A stretch of 10,612 nt of DNA from Actinomycetota bacterium. GTDB lineage: Bacteria > Actinomycetota > Thermoleophilia > Solirubrobacterales > Solirubrobacteraceae. Location: positions 1-10,612 of the forward strand of contig SYBY01000494.1 in assembly GCA_005788585.1 (NCBI GenBank), written 5' to 3'. Of the stretch, positions 1 through 6,880 are shown one piece after another. Position 1 is the stretch's first letter. Each line of letters begins with the position of its first letter. Under the pieces are notes generated by a model that did not search any database, was not told the DNA's origin, and saw nothing but the letters and a program-made list of their open reading frames with translations. The position numbers and the translations under genes are program-made.

Positions 1-1092
1 AAGCTCAACGGGCAGACGATCCAGCCCAACGTGCCGTACATGCCCGACGCCCAGTGGCACGCGTACACCACGCGCGACCCGATCGGCGTCGTCGGCCAGC
101 GCAGCCCGTGGAACGTCCCGCTGCTCATGGCCGCGTGGAAGCTCGGGCCGGCGCTGGCCGCGGGCTGCACGATCATCCTCAAGCCCGCCGAGCAGACGCC
201 GCTGAGCGCCCTGCGCCTCGGCGAGCTCATCCTCGAGGCCGGCATTCCGCCGGGCGTCGTGAACATCGTCACCGGCTTCGGCGAAGCGGGCGCGGCGCTG
301 GCCGCCCACGGCGACGTCGACAAGGTCGCGTGCACCGGCTCGATCGAGGTCGGCACGCTCATCGTCAACGCGGCGGGCGCGAGCAACCTCAAGAAGCTCA
401 CGCTCGAGCTGGGCGGCACGTCGCCGAACGTCGTCTACGCCGACAGCGACCTGGAGGCGACGATCCCCGGCGCGGCGATGTCGATCTTCTTCAACCACGG
501 CCAGTGCTGCGCCGCGGGCTCGCGGTTGTTCGTCGAGCACGACGTCTACGACGAGGTCCTCCAGGGCATCAGCGACATTGCGAAGGGCATGAAGGTCGGC
601 TCGGGCTTCGAGGCGGACACGGACATGGGCCCGCTGGTCAGCCAGGAGCAGCTCGACCGCGTGTCCGGCTTCCTCGACGCGGGCGCCGCCGAGGGCGCGT
701 GCGCCGTCGCGGGCGGCAAGCGCGTCGGCGAGCGGGGGTACTTCATGGCCCCGACCGTCCTGACCGACACGACCCCGGACATGAAGGTCGAGGCCGAGGA
801 GATCTTCGGCCCGGTCGTCGTGGCCAAGCCGTTCAAGGACGCGTCGGAGATCGCGCCGATCGCCAACGAGACGTCGTACGGCCTGGCGGCCGGCGTATGG
901 ACGCGCGACATCTCCAAGGCGCACGCCACGGCCCGCGCGATCCGCGCCGGCCCGGTGTGGGGCAACTGTTACAACGTCTTCGACGCGGCGCTGCCGTTCG
1001 GGGGCTACAAGGAGAGCGGCTGGGGCCGTGAGATGGGCGGCGAGGCCCTGAACAACTACCTCGAGACGAAGTGCGTGGTCACGCAGCTCTGA
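1..1092 (+). CDS. Aldehyde dehydrogenase (NAD(P)+-dependent ALDH superfamily), 5'-truncated by window
   Basis: It oxidises an aldehyde to the carboxylic acid with NAD(P)+ in the cytoplasm; the substrate cannot be told from the sequence. The reading frame is open from base 1, so about 363 residues of a usual ~490 are present and the N-terminus lies outside the window. Family landmarks occur in order: PWNVP (Asn codon 112-114), KPAEQTP, the TGS nucleotide-binding turn (334-342), ELGG with the general-base Glu (406-408), GQCC with the catalytic Cys (second Cys, 508-510), EIFGPV, and the C-terminal PFGGYKESG and GWGREMGGEAL. The C-terminal style recalls betaine/phenylacetaldehyde-type ALDHs. Several normally conserved neighbours are altered (QRSPWN, ACTGS, LGGTSP, GPVWGN; see findings). 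The catalytic Cys and Glu are intact, so activity is still plausible. The superfamily call is firm; the substrate is unknown. Confidence 0.95.
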   Translation, partial: KLNGQTIQPNVPYMPDAQWHAYTTRDPIGVVGQRSPWNVPLLMAAWKLGPALAAGCTIILKPAEQTPLSALRLGELILEAGIPPGVVNIVTGFGEAGAALAAHGDVDKVACTGSIEVGTLIVNAAGASNLKKLTLELGGTSPNVVYADSDLEATIPGAAMSIFFNHGQCCAAGSRLFVEHDVYDEVLQGISDIAKGMKVGSGFEADTDMGPLVSQEQLDRVSGFLDAGAAEGACAVAGGKRVGERGYFMAPTVLTDTTPDMKVEAEEIFGPVVVAKPFKDASEIAPIANETSYGLAAGVWTRDISKAHATARAIRAGPVWGNCYNVFDAALPFGGYKESGWGREMGGEALNNYLETKCVVTQL

Positions 1093-1095
1093 CGC

Positions 1096-1132
1096 CACAC
1101 CGTTCGGTGTGACCACCGGCCGCGTTCGGCCG
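1096..1132 (+). terminator. Two tandem GC hairpins after the ALDH stop (possible terminator)
   Basis: Two adjacent perfect 6-bp inverted repeats lie just after the ALDH stop codon. CACACC/GGTGTG (1096-1111) has a 4-nt loop, and CGGCCG/CGGCCG (1117-1132) has a CGTT loop. There is no T-tract, as is common in high-GC actinobacteria. They may end ALDH transcription before the next gene. This rests on base pairing alone. Confidence 0.35.
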
Positions 1133-1167
1133 ATGTGAGGAAGACGGGACGTGCGGACACTCGCCGC

Positions 1168-2640
1168 ATGTCCCGTTTTCATGCCACGACCCTGGCCGCG
1201 TCCGCCGTCCTCGCGCTCGCCGCCGCCTCGCCCGCCGCCGCGTCGACGGCGAACCTCTCGCCCGACGGCCAGTTCCTCGACATCATCGAGACCACGCCGG
1301 GCGAGGCCAACGACATCCGCATCTCCATCACGTACAACGCGGTGGGTTCGCAGGTCATCGACCTCTACGACTCGGCCGGGAACGTCGACGGCACCGGCTG
1401 CTTCCCCACGGGCGCGAGCATCCGCTGCACCGACCCCGTCCAGCAGGTCCGCATCAGCACCGGCGGCGGCGACGACCGCGTCTCGGTGGACGACGCGGCA
1501 CTGGGCTTCGGCGCTGGTGCGCTGGCCGTCGACCTGGGTGAAGGCAACGACAGATACACCGCTGAGGAGGAACGCGGCCAAGCCACGGTGAACGGCGGCC
1601 CGGGCAACGACGACCTGCGCGGCGGCGGGATGGCCGACGTGCTCGACGGCGGCCCGGGCGACGACGTCGTCAACGGCTTCGAGGGCAACGACGCGGTCCA
1701 GGGCGGCGAGGGCAACGACACCGTCTCCGGTGACACGTTCTCGGACAAGGGCGTGTTCACCGACGTGGTCGACGGCGGTCCGGGCGTCGACACGCTGGAC
1801 GACTTCCGTTTCAGCGGCGACGCAGGCCGCGCACCTGCGATCACGCTGTCGCTCGACGGGCAGGCCAACGACGGTCGCCCCGGCGAGAACGACAACGTCG
1901 CGGGCGTCGAGATCATCAAGTCAGGCTCCGCCGGGTCCTTCACGGGCGACGACGCGCCGAACGAGTTCGTGGCACCGCAGACCGGCGCGGCGGGCACGCT
2001 GCTCGGCCTCGGTGGCGACGACGTGCTGATCGCCGGCGACGCCAACGGCGACACCGTCGACGGCGGGGCGGGCAACGACACCGTCGAGGGCGGGTTCGGC
2101 GACGACCGGCTCATCGGCGGGCCCGGCCGTGACGCGATCGCGGGCGACCGCAAGTCGCGGTGCAACGAGATGGCGTGCGATGTCCTGGTCGCCGGCAACG
2201 ACACGATCGAGGCGCGCGACGGCGAGGTCGATTCGGTCTCCTGCGGCCCGGGGACCGACCGCGTGATCGCCGACGTTGCCGACGTCGTCGCACCCGACTG
2301 CGAGCAGGTCGAGCGCGCGGCGGGCACCACGCCCCCGGGCGGCGGCGGGACCGACGCCACGAAGAAGAAGGCCAAGCTCTCCGTCCGCTCGGTGAAGCTG
2401 CGGACCGCCCTGAAGAAGGGCGTGCGCGTCACCGTCACCAACGTCACCGGCAAGGTGACGCTGAAGGCCAAGCGTGGCAAGACGATCGTGGCGACGGGCA
2501 GGGCGACGGCGAAGCAGGGCAAGGCGGTGGTGACCCTGCGCTTCACCAAGAAGGCGAAGCGGGCGCTGGCGCGCAGCAAGCGCGTGACGCTGACCATCAC
2601 CGGCCCGAAGGTGTCGCGCAAGCTCACGCTGCGGCGGTAG
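1168..2640 (+). CDS. Secreted RTX-like calcium-binding repeat protein with basic C-terminal domain
   Basis: Probable exported 490-aa protein that binds Ca2+ through Gly/Asp-rich nonapeptides; its biological role is unknown. I chose ATG 1168 because it opens directly into a Sec-type signal peptide (MSRFH, then an Ala/Leu-rich core, likely cleaved after SPAAA near residue 26). The frame also opens at GTG 1135, but that would put a charged extension before the signal. Residues 27-135 form a beta-rich N-terminal region with one Cys pair. RTX-like GGxGxD repeats occupy about 142-189 and 277-327. A segment with four Cys (about 332-379, including SVSCGPGTD) follows. A PPGGGG linker (about 388-394) leads to a ~95-residue Lys/Arg-rich beta-sandwich-like domain at the C-terminus. 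Similar tails occur, as I recall, on many Thermoleophilia secreted proteins. No enzyme motif is visible. It converges on the ATPase gene, overlapping it by 17 bp. Confidence 0.85.
   Translation: MSRFHATTLAASAVLALAAASPAAASTANLSPDGQFLDIIETTPGEANDIRISITYNAVGSQVIDLYDSAGNVDGTGCFPTGASIRCTDPVQQVRISTGGGDDRVSVDDAALGFGAGALAVDLGEGNDRYTAEEERGQATVNGGPGNDDLRGGGMADVLDGGPGDDVVNGFEGNDAVQGGEGNDTVSGDTFSDKGVFTDVVDGGPGVDTLDDFRFSGDAGRAPAITLSLDGQANDGRPGENDNVAGVEIIKSGSAGSFTGDDAPNEFVAPQTGAAGTLLGLGGDDVLIAGDANGDTVDGGAGNDTVEGGFGDDRLIGGPGRDAIAGDRKSRCNEMACDVLVAGNDTIEARDGEVDSVSCGPGTDRVIADVADVVAPDCEQVERAAGTTPPGGGGTDATKKKAKLSVRSVKLRTALKKGVRVTVTNVTGKVTLKAKRGKTIVATGRATAKQGKAVVTLRFTKKAKRALARSKRVTLTITGPKVSRKLTLRR
1594..1734 (+). 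repeat. First block of RTX-type GGxGxD nonapeptide repeats
   Basis: The encoded units are GGPGNDD, GGPGDDVV, GFEGNDAV and GGEGNDTV, spaced at about 9 to 18 residues, with one degenerate unit (GGGMADVL). The DNA repeats the 'ggcggc..gggcaacgac' pattern imperfectly. In RTX proteins such tandem turns coordinate Ca2+ in a parallel beta-roll. Ca2+ binding here is inferred from the motif. Confidence 0.8.
2005..2148 (+). repeat. Second block of RTX-type GGxGxD nonapeptide repeats
   Basis: The units are GLGGDDVL, GDANGDTV, GGAGNDTV, GGFGDDRL and GGPGRDAI, in near-perfect 9-residue spacing, so this block is more regular than the first. About 90 residues with only one isolated GGPGVD unit separate the two blocks. 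A beta-roll fold is inferred from the established RTX motif. Confidence 0.8.
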
Positions 2641-5224
2641 CGCGCCGCCGGGCCCGCCGCGCCTTGTCCGCGGTGTCGGCGAGCAGCACCGCGGGTGCGG
2701 CGAGCAGCGCCACGGCGCCGCCGAGCAGGGTCGGCGGCGCCTGTTCGAGCAGCTCGGCGAGCGGCGGGAGGAAGAGGAACAGCGCGAGCGCCACGAACAT
2801 CGTGGCGACCGCGGCGACGAGCAGCAGGTTGCGCGGCCGGTCCAGCCGCCACGGCACGGTCGTCGAACTGCGGCACGCGAACGCGTTCGCGGCCTGGCCG
2901 ATGACGACCGCGCAGAACGCGGCCCCGGACGCGGCGAGCAGCGCGTCACCGTCCGGGGCGCCCTCGCCCGGTCGCCAACCGGCGGCGACGAGCGTCACGC
3001 CGAATGCCGTCATCTCGACGAGCGCCTCGGTCGGGCCGAGCACGCCGAACGCCCGCCGGAGCACCGACCGGTTCAGCAACCTCCCGCTGACCGGCGGCCC
3101 CGACAGCACGCGCTTGCCCGGCGGCTCGGCGCCGAGCGCCGCGGCCGGCGCGAGGTCGGTCCCGATGTCGAGCGCGAGCACCTGCAGCACGCCGAGCGCC
3201 AGCGGGATGTTGCCGCCGCTCAGCGCCCAGACGACGAACGGCGTGAGCTCCGCGACGTTGTCGGTCAGGTGGTAGGTGAGGAAGCGGCGGACGTTCAGGA
3301 ACGTCGCCCTGCCCTGCGCGATGGCGTCGACGATCGTCTCGAAGTTGTCGTCGAGCAGGACGAGGTCGGCGGCCTCGCGCGCGACGTCGGTTCCCGACCG
3401 CCCCATCGCGATGCCGATGTCGGCCTCCTGCAGCGCCGGCCCGTCGTTCACGCCGTCGCCGGTCATCGCGACCACGTGCCCGCGGGCGCGCAGCGCGCGG
3501 GCGATGCGCAGCTTCTGCTCGGGCGACACCCGCGCCACGACGAGGCCGTCATGGTCCAGGAGCGCGCCGAGTTCGTCCTCGTCTGCGGGCAGGTCGGCAC
3601 CGAGGACCGCCGCCCCGCCGTCGGTGACGCCGACCTCGCGCGCGATCGACAGCGCGGTCTGCGGGTGATCGCCGGTGATCATGAGGACATGGACGCCTGC
3701 GGCCCGCGCGCCCGCGATGGCCTGTGCCGCCTCGGGGCGCGGCGGGTCCTCCAGGGCGACGAGCCCGAGCAGCTGCAGGTCGCGTTCGGCCTGCGCCGCT
3801 GTCGCCGGGGGCGGTTCGCCGGGGGCGAGCCGGCGCGTCGCGATCGCGAGCATGCGCAGCCCGCGCGCGGCGAGGTCGTCGACGACCTCGGCGGCCCGGG
3901 CTGCCGCCGCGGTGTCGCAGAGCGCGAGGACGGCGTCCGGCGCGCCCTTGGCCAGCACCTGGCCGCCCATCGACAGGGACATCCGCCGGCGCCGCGGGTC
4001 GAAGGGGAAGCGCTGCGCCCCACCGTCGGCGTGCGCATGGGCCGGGCCCTCGACGTCGAGCCGCCGCGCGAACGCGTCGAGCGCGGCCTCCATCGGGTCG
4101 CCGTGCGCGATCCAGCGCCCCTCTTCGAAGACCGCGCGGCCGGTCGAGCAGCGCACGGCGGTGACGGCGAGCTCGCGCAGCGCGGGCAGCAGCGCGTCGT
4201 CGGCGTCGACGTGCCCGTCGGGCGCGTACCCGCGGCCGCGCACCCGGGCGCGGCCCTGCGGCGTCCACACCTCGACGACGGCCATCTCGTTCTGCGTCAG
4301 CGTCCCGGTCGTGTCCGTGCAGATACACGTCGTCGACCCGAGCGTCTCGACGGACTCCAGCCGCCGGACGAGCGCGTCGCGTTCGGCCATCCGCTGGGCG
4401 CCGACGGCGAGCGACAGCGTCACCGTCGGCAGCAGCCCCTCCGGGACGAGCGCGACGGTCACGCCGATGGCGAAGACGAACCCGTCGCCCGGGTCGGTGC
4501 CGAGCGCCATGGCGAGGGCGAAGAACGTCGTGCCGACGCCGACCGCGATCATCGCGATGAGGCGCACCACGTGGTGCAGTTCGGCCGCGAGCGGGCCGGG
4601 CGGCCGGGTGCCCGCCTGGGTCAGTTCGGCGATCCCCGCCAGGCGGGTCCGGCCCGCCGTGGCGGTCACGACCGCGGTGCCGTCGCCCTCGACGACGAAC
4701 GTCCCCGCCAGCACCGCGTCGCCGGCCTCGGCCGACTCCGGCACGCTCTCGCCCGTCAGCGTCGAGGTGTCGACGGACAGCCCGTGGGCAGACGCCGCGA
4801 CGAGGTCCGCCGAGATCCGGTCGCCGCTCTCCAGCAGCACGAGGTCGCCCACCACCAGCTCCTCGGACGGGATCTCGGCCGGCAGCCCGTCGCGCACCAC
4901 ACGCGCGCGCCGGGGGATCAGATCATGCAGCCGCGCCGCGGCGCGCTCGGCCCGGTGCTCCTGCACGAACGCGAAGACGCCGTTGATGACGATGACGACG
5001 AAGATCGCGACGCCGAGCTCGGGGAGCCCCGCGACGAACGCGAGCCCGCCCGCGGCCCACAGCATGAGCGCGAAGAAGTGGACCATCTGCGCGAGCAGGC
5101 GCCGCAGCTGCGACGGCGGCCGTCGCGTGGGCAGCAGGTTCGGGCCGTCGGCCGCCAGGCGCGCGGCGGCCTCGGCGGCGGTGAGGCCTGTGGTGACAGG
5201 CGGCACGTCGGCGGCCACGCGCAC
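2624..5224 (-). CDS. Cation-transporting P-type ATPase (type II, Na+/K+-ATPase-like core) with DTTGT catalytic motif
   Basis: Membrane pump of 866 aa that would use ATP to move a cation through a phospho-Asp intermediate. In order: an N-terminal cation-ATPase domain (DGPNLLP about 27-32), the M1-M2 hairpin (about 48-88), actuator TGES (157-160), M4 VPEGLLPT (260-267), P-domain Asp304 in CTDTTGTLT, N-domain GDPMEAAL and FPFDP, KGAPD (426-430), TGDH (517-520), TGDGVND (588-594), M5 DNVAE (655-659), M6 with Asp686 and Asp690, and C-terminal helices. Length is normal for the family. The M4 and M6 style resembles Na+/K+ pumps more than SERCA, but the ion is not provable. The key oddity is Thr305 (codon ACG) in place of the near-invariant Lys of DKTGT. 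The GTG start at 5224 has no clear Shine-Dalgarno; GTG 5218 is an alternative. The gene lies 64 bp downstream of glsA on the same strand. Confidence 0.93.
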   Translation of the reverse strand: MRVAADVPPVTTGLTAAEAAARLAADGPNLLPTRRPPSQLRRLLAQMVHFFALMLWAAGGLAFVAGLPELGVAIFVVIVINGVFAFVQEHRAERAAARLHDLIPRRARVVRDGLPAEIPSEELVVGDLVLLESGDRISADLVAASAHGLSVDTSTLTGESVPESAEAGDAVLAGTFVVEGDGTAVVTATAGRTRLAGIAELTQAGTRPPGPLAAELHHVVRLIAMIAVGVGTTFFALAMALGTDPGDGFVFAIGVTVALVPEGLLPTVTLSLAVGAQRMAERDALVRRLESVETLGSTTCICTDTTGTLTQNEMAVVEVWTPQGRARVRGRGYAPDGHVDADDALLPALRELAVTAVRCSTGRAVFEEGRWIAHGDPMEAALDAFARRLDVEGPAHAHADGGAQRFPFDPRRRRMSLSMGGQVLAKGAPDAVLALCDTAAAARAAEVVDDLAARGLRMLAIATRRLAPGEPPPATAAQAERDLQLLGLVALEDPPRPEAAQAIAGARAAGVHVLMITGDHPQTALSIAREVGVTDGGAAVLGADLPADEDELGALLDHDGLVVARVSPEQKLRIARALRARGHVVAMTGDGVNDGPALQEADIGIAMGRSGTDVAREAADLVLLDDNFETIVDAIAQGRATFLNVRRFLTYHLTDNVAELTPFVVWALSGGNIPLALGVLQVLALDIGTDLAPAAALGAEPPGKRVLSGPPVSGRLLNRSVLRRAFGVLGPTEALVEMTAFGVTLVAAGWRPGEGAPDGDALLAASGAAFCAVVIGQAANAFACRSSTTVPWRLDRPRNLLLVAAVATMFVALALFLFLPPLAELLEQAPPTLLGGAVALLAAPAVLLADTADKARRARRRATAAA
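2632..2650. terminator. Possible bidirectional stem-loop between convergent genes
   Basis: CGGCGG (2632-2637) pairs with CCGCCG (2645-2650) around a 7-nt loop. The stem covers the stop codon of the RTX-like gene and lies just upstream, on the plus strand, of the ATPase stop region. There is no T-tract on either strand. In such GC-rich sequence a 6-bp stem can arise by chance, so this is weakly supported. Confidence 0.25.
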
Positions 5225-5248
5225 ATCGTGCGGGCCCCGTCAGCGCCG

Positions 5249-5270
5249 CGCATCCGGGAAAACCCGTGCG
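5249..5270 (-). other. Imperfect stem-loop between glsA and the ATPase gene
   Basis: CGCA..CGGG (5249-5258) pairs with CCCG..TGCG (5263-5270) around an AAAA loop (TTTT in the minus-strand transcript), with a 2-nt bulge. It lies in the 64-bp gap after the glsA stop and could be a weak terminator, an RNA-processing site, or chance. No promoter of recognisable consensus was seen in this gap. Confidence 0.25.
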
Positions 5271-5288
5271 CTCGCCGGGGAACGGCCC

Positions 5289-6275
5289 TCAGTCGTCGCG
5301 CTGGGCCGGCGCCGAGAGCAGCAGGTCCAGGCCCAGCCGCGCCGAGAGGTACCGGGCGACGTCCTGGCCCGGCACGCTGTTGCCTGCCGCGTCGAGCCGC
5401 GGCGCGAAGGTCGCCAGCGCGCCCTTGCCCGGCGACACCGTCACGATGCCGCCGCTGATCCCGCTCTTGGCGGGCAGGCCGACCGACGCCAGCCAGCGGC
5501 CGGAGGTCTCGTACATCCCGGCGGTCAGCATCACCGCGAGCGCGTGGTGGCAGGTCTCGGCGCTCACAACCCGCCGGCCCGTGACGGGGTGCACGCCGCC
5601 GTCGGCGAGCGTCGCGCCCATCACGGCGAGGTCGTGCGCGGTGACGAGCAGCGAGCACTGGCGCGTGTACAGGTCGATCGCCTCGTCGGCGTCACCGGAC
5701 AGCGCGCCGTAGCTCTGCAGCAGCGCCGCGATGCTGCGGTTGCGCGTGTTCGTCTCCATCGCGCACGTGTAGACCTCGTCGTCGAGCACGAGCTCGCGGC
5801 CGGCGAAGCGCTCGAGGCCCTCGCGCAGGAACGCCCAGCGCTCCTCGACGCCGCACCCGGGGACGAGGCTCGTCGTGGCGATCGCGCCGGGGTTGACCAT
5901 CGGGTTCGTGACGCCGCCGTGCTGCTCGATCGCCGCGAGGGAGTTGAAGGGCAGGCCCGTGGCGTCGGCGCCGAGCTGCTCGAGGGCCTGGCCGGCGCCG
6001 ATGCGCTCGCAGATCAGCGCCAGCACAAACGGCTTGGACACGCTCATGATCGTGAACGGGTGCGTCGCCGCGCCGGCTTCGAACGTGCGGCCCGCCGTGC
6101 CGACGACCGAGATCCCGAGCAGGTCCGGCGGCATCCGCGCGAGCGACGGATACACGTCGGAGACTGCGCCCGCGCCGGGCCCGCGGAAGCGCTCGTGCGC
6201 TTCGTCGACCCACCGCTGGACCTCCTCGGCGGGCGGCAGGCTTCCGGTGGAGACGAACGGTGGCGCGCCGGTCAC
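5289..6275 (-). CDS. glsA: Glutaminase A
   Basis: It hydrolyses L-glutamine to L-glutamate and ammonium in the cytoplasm. The 328-aa protein is a near-standard single-domain glutaminase with a beta-lactamase-like serine fold. The SxxK catalytic pair is Ser78/Lys81 in MSVSKPF. Further family blocks are LPFNSLAAIE, NPMVNPGAIA (about 124-133), ETNTRNRSIAALL (about 174-186), YTRQCSLLVTAHDLAVMGA (about 203-221), MLTAGMYETSG and GLPAKSGISGGI (about 266-277), and LDAAGNSVPG. The start is the GTG at 6275: a good GGAG lies 6 nt upstream, and homology ends just after it although the frame stays open much further. The GTG overlaps the TGA of the M20 gene (GTGA), so translation is probably coupled. The Ala in MLTAGMY replaces what I recall as Cys in many homologues; this is not known to be catalytic. 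No signal peptide or STAS/ankyrin extension is present. Confidence 0.96.
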   Translation of the reverse strand: MTGAPPFVSTGSLPPAEEVQRWVDEAHERFRGPGAGAVSDVYPSLARMPPDLLGISVVGTAGRTFEAGAATHPFTIMSVSKPFVLALICERIGAGQALEQLGADATGLPFNSLAAIEQHGGVTNPMVNPGAIATTSLVPGCGVEERWAFLREGLERFAGRELVLDDEVYTCAMETNTRNRSIAALLQSYGALSGDADEAIDLYTRQCSLLVTAHDLAVMGATLADGGVHPVTGRRVVSAETCHHALAVMLTAGMYETSGRWLASVGLPAKSGISGGIVTVSPGKGALATFAPRLDAAGNSVPGQDVARYLSARLGLDLLLSAPAQRDD

Positions 6276-6281
6276 GCACCG

Positions 6282-6285
6282 CTCC
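6282..6285 (-). promoter_or_regulatory. Shine-Dalgarno GGAG for glsA
   Basis: The minus strand reads GGAG, then 6 nt, then GTG (6275-6273). This site lies inside the last codons of the M20 frame and decides the glsA start against the much longer open frame upstream. Confidence 0.75.
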
Positions 6286-6877
6286 GGGCGGCGAACGCCT
6301 CGGCGTACCGCCCGAGGAAGTCCGCCTCGGCACGCACGGCCTTCTCGAACTCGTCGAGCAGCACGCGTTCGTTCGGTCCGTGGATGTTCGCGTAGCCGTC
6401 GGCCGCGCCGACGAGCAGCACGTGGGCGTCGGGCACGGCCTGCGCGAGCGTGTTGACGACGGGGATCGAGCCGCCCACCCCGATCATCACGGTGTCCGCG
6501 CCCCACGCCTGCGACCACGCGGCGCGGGCGGCGTCGTACGCGTCGCTGTCGGTCCGCGCGGCGAACCCGCTGCCGACCTCGCCCGGGCTCGCGCGCAGGT
6601 CCACCCCGAACGGGCGCAGCGCCTCGAGGTGCGCGATGACCGCGGCCTGGGCCTCGAGCGGATCCTGCGCGGGGTGGACGCGGACGTTGAGCCTCGCGCG
6701 CGCGTGCGGGATGGCGGCGTTGATCGACTCGGCGACCGACGGTGCGTCGATGCCGATCACCGTGATCGCGGGGCCGGACCACACGCGCGAGCCCAGGTCG
6801 CCGGTCCCCATGAGCGGCAGCCCGTCGCGGATCTCGGCCAGCGCGCGGAACTCCTCCTCGTCGGGGCCGCCGCCCTC

Positions 6878-6880
6878 CTA
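6878..6880 (-). other. In-frame amber codon in the M20 peptidase
   Basis: The minus-strand codons read cgc acg ccc TAG gag ggc ggc ggc. Both sides belong to one M20 protein in one frame. One base change from a Trp (TGG), Gln (CAG), Glu (GAG), Lys (AAG) or Tyr codon would account for it. No pyrrolysine or suppressor machinery is visible in this window. Confidence 0.9.

Noticed and set aside
1135..1167. GTG 1135 as the start of the RTX-like protein
   Set aside because: It would add 11 mostly charged residues ahead of a good signal peptide and has no Shine-Dalgarno; ATG 1168 fits better.
1594..2148. Repeated GC-rich units suggesting a CRISPR or satellite array
   Set aside because: The period is coding (27 nt or multiples), the units are imperfect and in frame with GGxGxD peptides, and there are no unique equal-length spacers.
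1365..2876. Minus-strand frame of about 503 codons opposite the RTX-like gene
   Set aside because: It is a low-complexity Pro/Ser/Arg mirror of the repeats with no recognisable domain; the plus strand has a signal peptide and RTX motifs.
3269..5458. Long plus-strand open frames (3269-5458 and 3675-6395) opposite the ATPase, glsA and M20 genes
   Set aside because: The translations are Arg/Ala/Gly-rich with no motif, and the other strand encodes clear family proteins. Long antisense frames are expected at this GC content.
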